Below, one piece after another: positions 35,633 to 45,478 of a stretch of DNA of 64,000 nt (positions within the stretch are counted from its first letter, which is position 1; each line of letters begins with the position of its first letter). A model generated the notes under the pieces. It was not told where the DNA came from. It searched no databases and saw only the letters and a program-made list of their open reading frames with translations. The stretch comes from Coprinus comatus. Its lineage: Eukaryota > Basidiomycota > Agaricomycetes > Agaricales > Agaricaceae. The DNA lies in NCBI GenBank assembly GCA_034638255.1, contig JAWPGT010000025.1:248001-312000 (forward strand). Direction: 5' to 3'. The position numbers were made by a program, and so were the translations under genes.

Positions 35633-37148
35633 TTTTTTTTTTTTTTTTTTTGACATCAGAATTTATATTCGCGGTGCACATACACAGTCCGCTAGCGACC
35701 CCGAAGGGGTCGCAGATGTAAATACATAGTACCTACAAATATCATACATACAGAAACAGTCTGGCTAACTGGATTAAAGTGCACCACATGCTACACTCAA
35801 GAGAGAGATTAGTTTAATGCCTAACCAAATAGAGATAGAAGAAGAAAGGAAAAGACACCTCTTTGAAGCAGAAAAGAAAAGAAAGAAAAAGAAAGGATGC
35901 CAGAATGAACAAACACTCCATTCCCCCAAGAACCCTCCCTCCAGCTCCACAACTGAAGCACTCCCTAGACCCCTTCACACTCGTGTTATCCCACACCATC
36001 AATATGTTCAGGCCTGAACGCAAATGCTTGAGGATTGTGAGTCAGAAATTCCACAAGTCCTTTGGCTGAAACCGGGAGACCTCTGTGTCGATGATACTCT
36101 CTACATGTTGCCAAGATATGAGTACGAGTTTGAAGCTGGTGCCCACAAGGGCACCCAGCAGAGAGAGTTGGATGGAACCGACGTCGATAGTCACCTATAG
36201 GAGTGTGGTTGAGGATGGTGCGGCACATACGAGTCGAAAGGGACAGGGATGCAGACACAAGTGGGAGCCAACTTCCCCCCTTGAGATAATCCGGCTGGAG
36301 GCAACGACCCTTGCCCCCAGCAAGATCAAGGAAGTTGTGGCTGCGATATGAAGGAGATTGGAATAGGGTAGTCCATTTATCCTTGCATTGTTGAGTACAG
36401 TCTTGACGGAGTCGTTCAAGAGAAGAAAGTGGGTTGCGGCCCATAGGGATGCGAAGGGAGGTGGCAAGTTGATGAGCTTGCTGGTGGACCAACCATTGAG
36501 CCTTGGAAGGGACGTGGATGAAGTGGATGGAGGAGCCTGGGACACGAGTGAACCAGTCTTCTAGAGAATGTATCACAGCCAATGCCTGACTCTGACCTGA
36601 GGTAGCAACTGGACTTACTGATCGCCTTGCCGACGCAATGGAATCAGTAAAGACAAACAAGCGACGAACATCTGGAAAGGCCAAAGCCTTCTGGATGCCC
36701 ATACAGATAGCAAATAACTCCCCTCCAGGAGCTGTTACCTTTCCAGTGACCTGTCTCTGAGATAGACAGCATCCCCCCTGAAATACCATGGCTGCTGCAA
36801 TAACCTGGTGAGTACCTGTGAGAGGCAGACTTGCATCTGCTGCTACATAGGCACCCTGTGGATCACCCCGGATGTCATCAAGAAACACATCCAATTTTGA
36901 GACATATGTGTGAAGGTGCTGAGCGGCATCTTCAATTGGTTTGATGTATGCTGTGAACTTGATCTGGGTAGAGAACAGGTCCAATAAGTGAGATCCAGGG
37001 CAAGCTTCATCCACCATAGGGTTGAATACCTCACCGAGTTCTGGGAGCTGTTTGTTGGCTTCCAGGAGAGCAGACTTGACTTTACGCTTCTGAGCTTCAG
37101 TCATGTTGGCAATGGATCGGCGATGTGGGGGTGCAGCACCAGAGAATG
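35633..37148 (-). mobile_element. 5'-truncated LINE copy
   Basis: A minus-strand copy of the 3' part of the LINE found in full at 44-49.7 kb. It starts on the plus strand with a T-run (35633-35651), the complement of the 3' poly-A tail, and contains the same 3' UTR. It is truncated inside ORF2 at the point corresponding to about 48218 of the long copy. A matching target duplication was not found, and it abuts the decapitated copia element at 37149. Confidence 0.92.
35986..37148 (-). pseudogene. LINE ORF2 C-terminal fragment (RNase H and Cys/His tail)
   Basis: An open fragment of about 385 codons. It covers the RNase H domain (AYVAADASLPL, ELFAICMGI, FVFTDSIASA) and the C-terminal CPCGHQLQTRTHILATCREY zinc-like tail, ending DGVG. 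It has no stop within this part. The long copy at 44-49 kb has TGA where this one has CGA, so this fragment was not copied from that defective one. Being truncated, it makes no functional product by itself. Confidence 0.9.
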
Positions 37149-37164
37149 ACACTCTCTGGCCTTC

Positions 37165-40100
37165 AGGAAGGATAGGAAGACTCTATTTACTGCTACCATC
37201 ACTGAATCCAACAATGCTTTGCTTAATGGCACTGTGGTCGCTTCAGAGACCACATTTTCGGCCTCTACCCTTCCCCTTGACCTTTCCCTGTGGCACAGGC
37301 GCCTTATACACCACAATTATGCTGATTTGAAGAAGCTAATCAGTCAGGAACTTGTTACTGGCCTTTCCCTAGCCTCTGGAGTGCTCCCTGACGCAATTTG
37401 TGAGCCCTGCCTCGCTGGGAAGATGCATTCAGCCTCATTCCCTCCTTCTACACACCATACTCGCTCCCCACTTGATCTGGTGCACTCAGATCTTCATGGA
37501 CCGCTTCCTACAGCTACAGACAGCTCAAGGCTACAAGTACTGGGTGACGTTTATTGACGATTCTACGCGTTTTCGGGCTGTGTACCTGCTCAAGGCCAAG
37601 TCAGAAGCCTTTGAAGCATTCAAAGCATACAAATCATGGGCTGAGAATCAGCTGGGGACCAAGATCAAGGCTCTACAGGATGATAAAGGGGGTGAATACA
37701 TATCTAAAGCATTCATTTCCTTCACAACTCAGTGTGGCATTGAAAGGAGACATTCTACTCGCAATAGACCACAGCAGAATGGCCTAGCAGAGCGCTCCAA
37801 TCGCACTATGGGTGAGAGAATCACCACAATGCTCTCAGAGTCAGGTTTACCTCCATCTTTCTGGGGTGAATGTCTGGCTGCAATGGTTCATGTTTGGAAT
37901 TTCCTTCCCACCTCACCTCTACCCAACACTACACCTTATGAGGCCTTCTATAAGCGAAAACCCGATGTTTCTCACCTTAGAGTATGGGGCTGCACTGCCT
38001 ATGTCTATATTCAGAAGGATAAAAGGAAATCTCTGGAGCCTCATATGGAAAAATGCGTTTTTCTGGGATATCCCACTGGCTACAAGGGTTGGAAGTTCTA
38101 CAATCCAACTACAAGGAAGGTTATCATCTCTGAGACTGCTCAGTTTGATGAGAGGTGGTTCCCTGGGCTGTCAAAAGCAAAAATGGATGCTATTCCTGAC
38201 TTTGGGCTGTCCCCTCCTCCATCTCCTACCTCTACTTCACTTTCTTTGCCCTCTAGCTCCTCTATTCCTCCTCCTGACGATGTATCAGCTTCTGAAGATG
38301 AGGGGGGTAGTGTATCACATCCTGTGGTCGCTCCTGCTGCTCCAATTGTTCCTCCTGCTCTCCCTGCAGTCGCTTTACCTCCTGTGGCTCCTATTCCTCT
38401 TCCAGAACCTGTTCCATCTCCATCTCCATCACCAACACTGTCACCAAAGCACTCACCACCATCTACACCTCCATCCTCTTCTTTGCCACCTCCTACCACT
38501 CCTGTCCACCAGCAACCTCCCTCAGCTGAACCACCAGCTAGAAGACGAGGTACTCGCATCAGAACAGGTCCCTACAACTGGTGGGATGCTCAAGAACAGC
38601 TAAAACGTCATCCTATAGCTAGACTACCAGTTGAACCAGCTCCAGTAGCTCAGAACAATGGGAATGATGAAGAAGATGATGATGAGCTTGAAGAGTTGGC
38701 TCTCTACATGAATGATGAAGATTTTCGGGTGGTAGAGTTTGCTGGAGCTGTTACTGGTGGTGAGCCTGGTTCATTTAAGGCTGCTATGGAGTCCTGTGCA
38801 TCCGAAGATTGGAAAGAAGCTATGGATAAGGAGTTTGGGATCCTGGAGGCTAATGGGACATGGGAACTCGTTCCTTTGCCTTCAGGACAGAAGGCTATCA
38901 AGTCTGGATGGGTCTACAAGGTGAAAGAGAACCCAGATGGCTCTATAGAGCGCTACAAAGCTCGCATTGTGGCCAAGGGATATGCACATCTGCCTGGTTA
39001 TGATTATACTGAGGTTTTTGCTCCTACTTTTCGGCCTGCTTCTCTTAGGCTCATTGTTGCTCTGGCTGCTAAAGAGGGCTACAAACTGCGCTCTTTGGAT
39101 ATCTCATCTGCTTTCACCTATGGAGACCTGGAGGAAGAGATTTACATGAAGCAACCTGAAGGATACCACCAGGGCGCTCCAAACATGGTTTTTAGGCTCA
39201 GGAGACTTCTCTATGGCCTCAAACAAGCTGCCAGGCAGTGGAACAAGAAGCTACACTCCATTTTCATCTCTCTTGGTTACACCAGACTCCAATCTGACAG
39301 TTCTATTTATCTCTACTCCAAAGGTCCAGTCAAGGTCATTGTTCCTGTGTTTATTGATGACATTACTCTTGCTTCGAAGGATGACAAGGCCATGGATGAC
39401 ACAGTCAAGGAACTCTCAGCTCACTTCAAACTTCGTGACCTTGGTCCAACATCCTGGCTACTGGCTGTCAAGGTTGAACAAGACCTGGATCATCATTCTA
39501 TCTCTCTCAGTCAAGAGAAATACACCAAGGACCTTCTAGAACGCTTCCAGATGTCCGATTGCAAGCCTGTGAAGACCCCACTAGCTCCTGGACTTGATCT
39601 TTCTACAGTTGTGGTCACTTCGGATGATCAACTCATGATGAAAGATGTTCCTTACCTCAGTGCAGTTGGTGCTCTGCAATATCTGGCCACCATGACTCGT
39701 CCTGACATTGCTTTTGCAGTCTCCTACCTTGGGAGATTCAACCACAACCCAGGTCCAGCTCATTGGGCAGCTGTGAAGCATTTATTTCGCTATTTGAAGG
39801 GTACTATGGGCTACAAACTGGTTTATAAAGGTGATTTGGTGTCCAATGAGCCATTTGTGATGTTTACAGATGCCTCTCATGGTTCCTGTCAAGCTACAGG
39901 AAGGGCAACAGGTGGATATGTGACTCTGGTGTGTGGTGCAGCTGTAGGATGGTCCTCAAAGCATCAGAACATGGTTACTCTCTCTTCTACTAAGGCTGAG
40001 TACATTGCTGCAGTTGAGGCTGGAAAGGAGATCATGTGGATGAGAAATATCCTGTTAGAGTTTGGTTACACTCCCACTTCCTCTTCCACCCTCTACATTG

Positions 40101-40318
40101 ACAACCAGTCAGCAATAACTGTGTCCAAGAATCCTGAACACCATGGTAGGATGAAACAACTAGATTTGCGCTTTTTCTGGCTCAGAGAAGTTGTCCAAAG
40201 GAAGATCATTTCCCCTGTCTACATTCCTACCTCTGAACAACTTGCAGACATCTTTACCAAGGCTGTTCAACCCAAGGTTGTTTCTCATCTTGTTCCTCTT
40301 CTTGGACTATCATCATGA
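37165..40318 (+). pseudogene. Copia pol: GAG-pre-integrase, integrase, RT, RNase H
   Basis: A first frame carries LSLWHRRLIHHNYADLKKL and CEPCLAGK (GAG-pre-integrase zinc region). It shifts once near 37520 into a frame that stays open for over 900 codons. Integrase carries YWVTFIDDSTRF, DDKGGEY and RNRPQQNGLAERSNRT, the D, D and E residues. A Pro/Ser-rich segment follows. The RT has WELVPLPSGQKAIKSGWVYK, LDISSAFTYGDL and the active site FIDDITLAS. RNase H has FTDASHGS, STKAEYIA and DNQSA. It ends VPLLGLSS at 40318. Only the single frameshift and the missing N-terminus break it, so it is fairly young. Confidence 0.92.
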
Positions 40319-40367
40319 TTCCCTTTCTCTTCCATTGTTTGTTTGGACTGTCTAGATCAGGGGGGTA

Positions 40368-40662
40368 TGTCAGGATTGCTCCAGGCAGTCCCAATGTCAG
40401 GAGTTGATGGACTTGTAGCTTGTAATCGCTTTTCTGATCATGTGGTGTTACTGTGTGATGTCACAGCTTGTAGAAGCGTCCTGCAGACACTTGGTGACCT
40501 TCTAGTCTCATACCATTGTCTGCAGGTGAGTAGTTATAGTATAACTTCATGTTCTAGTCTCATACCATTGTCTGCAGTGTATCTCACTCATTTCTTGATC
40601 AATCACCTTCGTTCCTTCGTTAATCTACGTGTCCCATCATGCTCTACGTTCCTGCGCTTACA
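40368..40662 (+). repeat. Copia 3' LTR (family B)
   Basis: 295 bp starting TGTCAGGATTGCTC and ending CTTACA. An inverted solo copy lies at 51210-51504. Two copies of tctcataccattgtctgcag lie inside it, at about 40505 and 40557. It directly abuts the minus-strand gag at 40663. Confidence 0.88.
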
Positions 40663-42323
40663 GGGAGGAGGTGTGGGAATTTGATGAGAATGCAGAGTTG
40701 TTTGCAAGTAGGTGTTTGCAATGGTCATGACGTATTATGAGAGGACAGATGTCTTCGAGTGATACATTGTGGTTTGACATAATGATTTCGGCTCTGTCAT
40801 GCAAGTCTTTTGTGGTTGGGTTATCAAGTTTGTGCATGATCATGAAGAGTTTGAATTCATTAGCCATCGGCATGCCATATGTGTATAAGTGGTCAACTTC
40901 TTTGAGACAGTCATTGAGTTGATCTTCGAGAGGTACTCCTTTAGAATTGTCAAAGGGAGTTTTCAGCATAGCAATTACTGTGTCTAGTTTCCTAGTTGCA
41001 TTGCAGAAATCGTATTTGGCTGTAATATCGTCCCAGAGGTCATTTGCAATGTGATGGTTTGCAAATTGAGTAGATTCTGATTTGGAGATGGTCCCTCTAA
41101 GGAATCCGCATACCATTGAATAATTCTTCTTCCAATGGTGGTGAGCTAACAGATCAGACATCAGATCAGGCTTGTGTTCTGTTCCAGAAATATAATCATC
41201 TGCCCCTGTTGATTCCAAATGATGTATGACATCGAGTTTCCAGTCTTCATAGTTTTGTTTGGATTCTTGCAATATAGTCAAGGTCCATTGAGAACTGAAG
41301 GGACACAGTTTTTTGACCATTTGGATAGCTGTGGAGGTGGATGTATGTGTGGTTTGTGGGTTCTGGAATTGAATGTGTTGTGTAGCCTGAGCCATTGATA
41401 CAAGTTTCATCATTTTGGGGAAATCCAGTCCATTTACGATCCTGCTGAATGTGTTTGGAGAGATTGCAGGGTTGATTTTCACTGGGGATTGTAGAACATT
41501 TGATCGTGATCTGGTTGTCTGTTGTCTGGGAGGGGTAGTGGGTCTATTGTTGCTAGTGGAAGCATGGGGAGGGATTTCTTCAATATCTTCTTCTGACTCG
41601 ACTGATGTGAGTGGTGTTACGAGTCCACCCAAACCACCGGCCCGTACCACCACCACCGAGGAAGACTTGTTCGCCATCTTCCCCGAACTCATTCCCAATG
41701 ATGACACCATGGACGACTCCGCTTGACATACCATTCCCCGGTGACATCACAGTGACATCACTATGACATCGTTATGACCTAACGTCGAACTAAGTATGAG
41801 ACTCCACTTATGCTTAGAAGTATACATTTCCCCAGCTCCAGTATTAGTTATCTGTTTCGTCATTTTACTCCTGTTGACTAATCTTTCATTGTATATGGAG
41901 TAAATAGTCCCCGACCCCGATGTCTCACCTACTCCTGTTGACAGTTCTAGCATTGTGTATGGAGTAGATTATAAAGCGATGACGAGTATTAGGTTATAAT
42001 TAGTTAGTAGCTATTATTAGGTACATCCCTAGAATAGTATAAATACTCGATGTAGTAGACGATTAAAGCCTTAAGCTTTAATCTCTTCTGTTGTAGCCCT
42101 TATACATCTCTGTCTCCATACCTCTCGGTCACTAGGTTGAAAGGCCTTGAGATTGCAGCAGAGTGTTTATTGATCGCACGTTCCTACACGACTGCACTCT
42201 AGCGTTTAAGTTCCAGGAGTGTTCAGCTTAACGGTTCGTGGTCATAACAAGTGGAGACTCTGGTGATACTGAACAATCTGCCACATGCTTTTCTTTCTTT
42301 GATCTCGCTGTCTTTTGAGCCAT
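40663..42323 (-). pseudogene. Copia-type gag split by a solo LTR
   Basis: The gene starts at an ATG at 42321-42323 (MAQKTARSKKEKHV) and is interrupted after SVSPESPL by the LTR at 41615-42249. It resumes with TSVESEEDIEE on the other side in the same frame once one 5-bp duplication is discounted. Copia Gag blocks follow: ESKQNYEDWKLDVIHHLES, IANDLWDDITAKYDF and LDTVIAMLKTPFD. The 3' part is cut off at 40663 by the family B LTR. No zinc knuckle is left. It belongs to a different copia element from the one at 37149-40662, since it lies in the opposite orientation. Confidence 0.82.
41615..42249 (+). repeat. Solo LTR family A, copy 2 (target duplication agtgg)
   Basis: 635 bp from TGTTACGAG to CATAACA, flanked on both sides by agtgg (41610-41614 and 42250-42254). 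It lies inside the copia gag. The 5' 110 bp hold a reading frame (KPPARTTTTEEDLFAIFPEL) shared with the other two family A copies. Two diverged copies of an actcctgttgac...attgtgtatggagta unit lie near 41867 and 41931. Confidence 0.93.
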
Positions 42324-43440
42324 TGTTACTTGAGTATATGCAGGTCAGATTATAAATTTCTGGCTATGCCCATAACCTGTAGAAATCTATAACCAATGCA
42401 CTCAGTCTAATGTAACATTGAAGACTTCTATTAGTATTTACCTATAACCAATACACTGTAATGTACTTTAGTTATAGTGTAATACATTGGATAGCTTATA
42501 ACTTACCTCAGTCTAATGTAACATTGAAGACTGAGGTTAAGTTGTACATGATGTGCATTATATACTTTTTGTCATGTGTTGCCTCATGTCTCACAGAAAT
42601 CAGTCTTACAACAACCAAGGATTGAATGGCCTATTCTAGGAGATGAAAACATCCAGGACATCAATGCCTACTCAGATGCCAGCTCAGAGGTGGATGTCAG
42701 TATTGTCATTTGGAAGAGGTAGAGAGCATGGAGATTACTGCTAGGAGGGAAAGCTCAAGGGAGGGTCATTGGGTGGGTAGAAGTAGTGGGCTTCTACCTC
42801 CTTGTGGAAGTTATTGTGAGATCAAGACCAGAGCTCAGATACATACACCAAGGTCTATGGAGACAACATTGGTATGGTCCAAGGGTGGTGGAAGGGTAGA
42901 AGCAGGAACAAGCAAGTGAATGTAATTTTCAAGTCTATGACAAAATTAGCTTATAGGTGACAAATATCTATCTTCACTCACTATGTTAGAACAAAGAGAA
43001 CCCAGCAGATCTCCCATCAAGAGGGATTTATGCAAGTCAAGAACTCCTCCTCCCTAAAGTCCCCATACCAGATGAGTTCACATCTTATCTCATTGACTAG
43101 AACAGCCTCCCATACTCACTCAAAATTTCTGCTCAGAGGAGACAGACAACCTCAACCCCCCACTCCCAAACAATCCAGAAAAGTTCTATAACAGGAACAG
43201 TCTCAAGCTATCCTCAAGTTACACAGGAACCAAGAGATCAAGGATTCCATCATTTCTAAAGTAATGAGTTCCAGAAAAATAGCCAAAGATAGATAATGAA
43301 AAAGGCTTAAAGTTGATATAGAGAAATGAAAGAATTTCAATGGCAATACAAACTGGTACCAATAACTCTACTCCTCCACCCTACCCAGCATACTGAAATC
43401 CCAACCCATCTTTACTCTGACAACATGTTCTAGCAAAAGA
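42324..43440. other. Transposon-derived stretch without a recognised gene
   Basis: No family motif was recognised in any frame. A direct repeat, ctcagtctaatgtaacattg, occurs at about 42400 and 42508, with related ctataaccaat units between. The rest is diverged sequence, probably decayed transposon. Confidence 0.4.
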
Positions 43441-43447
43441 CAGACTC

Positions 43448-43687
43448 TTGCAATGGGTACCATACTTGAAGAAAGATCTTACACATCAAACAAAAAATCA
43501 ATCTTCTAGCTCCCAAATAGGACATACACTACTCCTAAGCAATTTTATTGCTGAAGCCTTCAACAAATCTACAGCAGCAGTGTATGGATCAGGATTGCTT
43601 GTCTTCTATGTTTTCTGTGATGCTCAAGAAGTCAGCAAAGAGGAGAGAGCTCCATCGCTTCTTGATCTGTTACCACCACCTGCCTAA
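43448..43687 (+). pseudogene. Possible tyrosine-recombinase N-terminal fragment
   Basis: The frame contains FIAEAFNKSTAAVYGSGLL, then VFYVFCDAQEVSKEERAPS. That pattern (ST-x-x-x-YGSGL...FHVFCD...RAP) is familiar from the core-binding part of retroelement or Crypton-like tyrosine recombinases in basidiomycetes. The catalytic domain with the Arg-His-Arg-Tyr residues is absent. The assignment rests on memory of the family and is moderate at best. Confidence 0.4.
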
Positions 43688-44255
43688 TTGAGAAACCACC
43701 ACCAGCAACTTGTACCTCCAATTTCTCATCCCCTGGCTGGCAGTTTCACTTGAAACTTGGTATCCCGAATGCCACAAACACCCTCTCACCCTGTTCCAAA
43801 TTTGAGGCGGTCACTTTATCCTGCTAACCCGGGAGAAGGTGATCTTTCCCCAGATGCTCCCATGAACCCCTGGACCTCCACACTAGTGCTCCCTGGACCT
43901 CCAGACGGCACTTCCCAAAGTTGTAGGGAGCCCTCATGCATTCTTCTCTCATTATGCATCATCACCCCACAGCGTTTGGAGTGGAGGAAGGACGATTGGC
44001 CTTGATGACGAAACCGAGGACGTTATACTGGTACACTCCCTTCCCAAAGTTGTAGGCTTTGTAGCTTTGCTGAAGTCAGGATTGGTTCCCGGTTTGCTCC
44101 CAAGAGTTTGAGGCTAACCTGCTAGTACTCTCGGCGTCTCTGCTCATGGGCAGCACCTTCTACTCCCTGGGTGTTGCTGCAACAGGATCCTGCTGCACCA
44201 CACCCAATTCCATTCACTCCTCCTGCTGGATCCAGGCGTTGAGGCAGATGTCGAG

Positions 44256-45478
44256 ATGACTCCAGTTCCCCCCTCAGGCAAGAGTAAGGGGGCAGCTGCT
44301 ATTCCACCAGTTGCTACCCCAGCTCCTGTGCCCTCTGCTCCTACAGGTCCAGCTAACCATGCTCGTCGTGGTCCTCCTCCTGTTGTTCCTCTTGCTACTA
44401 AGCCCAAGGGTAGACGTACCTTTGCGCAAGCAGCCCGGCAGAATCTGTCACCTCAACCAGCAAATACATCCTCTTCTGAAGCCCTTGTGGCTTTGGCAAA
44501 GGTGTTTCCTAGCTTGTCTCCTGAGCGGTTGGTAGCTCTTGCCAACCAAGCCTCCTCACCGTCATCCCCCAAGTCCTCTTGTCGACCTCGGATGACCACC
44601 TCTGGCCCAACACGGCGCCAAGTCCTCCTTGTTCTTGAGACCTACCAAGACAAGCCTACTGCGTCAATCACCGAAGCTGCAAACCGAGCTTTGGTATCAG
44701 CCAAATCAACTGTTCGGGTAGAATCAACGAGCAGAGCATATGACGGCTTTTCAATGGCCACCACCACTGTTGCTTTGCCTAAGGATCTGGAGGTCCTTCA
44801 GGCAAGTATGGTCCGTCTTTTTGGAGAAGCATCCAGCCCATCCTGCCACCTCCCCGCATCCAAGTCTTACCTCAAGATTCTGGATGTCCCTATCACTCTG
44901 CATGATATACGCACCACTCCCCAGGACATTGAGGCCGCTATGAGGTCTTCAAACCTGTCAGATCGTTTTGCGCTGGTTGGCTCTCCCCGCCTAGTTCGCA
45001 ACTCAGCCAAGGCAGACACAGTTACAGTCTGGTTTGACATATGGGACTCTGCAAAGGGTACACGCGCTAAGGGTCTTGTCAACAGAACCCTTCACATCGG
45101 CTCTTATACCTGCTACATCCGAGCAGCACGGGCCAACCCGGGGGTTGCTCTCTGCCAGCGTTGCTGGAAGTGGGGCCATCCAACCAATACATGTCGAGCT
45201 CAAGCTCTCAAGTGTCCTCGCTGTGGAGGTCCTCATAAGGAAGACCACCATCGTCAATTCTGTGGATCGTGTAAGGGTAATGCTAAGGCAAATCCTCCTG
45301 TCCTCCCCACTCCTGCCAACGAAGATTGTCCTCATGCTGCTCGTTGTCTCAACTGTAAGGGTGCTCATCACATGCCCATGAGCGCAAGTGCTCATTCTGG
45401 AAACACCGCTTTGACTCTGCTTGGATTCAACAGCACTATCAAGAGTCCAGGGACTCTAAATCCGGGGGTAATTTATGA
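44256..45478 (+). pseudogene. LINE ORF1 (nucleic-acid-binding, zinc knuckles), one frameshift
   Basis: A Pro/Ala-rich N-terminus with KGRRTFAQAARQN is followed by a helical region and zinc knuckles. These are CQRCWKWGHPTNTC, CPRCGGPHKEDHHRQFC and CLNCKGAHH. A one-base shift near 45370 moves the frame before the usual Cys-rich end, KCSFWKHRFDSAW. In the shifted frame it stops with TGA at 45476-45478. Further ORF1-like sequence, with breaks, extends upstream to about 43770. The stop overlaps the ORF2 start codon. Confidence 0.82.

Larger units (their letters stand above)
37149..40662 (+). mobile_element. Ty1/copia element, 5' part missing
   Basis: The element runs from the GAG-pre-integrase region to a 3' LTR. 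The 5' LTR, gag and protease are missing at the junction with the truncated LINE. A purine-rich tract (aggggggta) immediately precedes the LTR, as expected for plus-strand priming. The order integrase, reverse transcriptase, RNase H is diagnostic for copia. Confidence 0.9.

Noticed and set aside
40737..40922. Plus-strand ORF starting MRGQMSSSDTL
   Set aside because: Antisense of the copia gag; no motif.
41747..41953. Minus-strand ORF within the family A LTR, present also at 29983-30177
   Set aside because: Conserved only because the LTR is repeated. Its composition and differences between copies give no sign of protein selection, unlike the plus-strand frame at the LTR 5' end.
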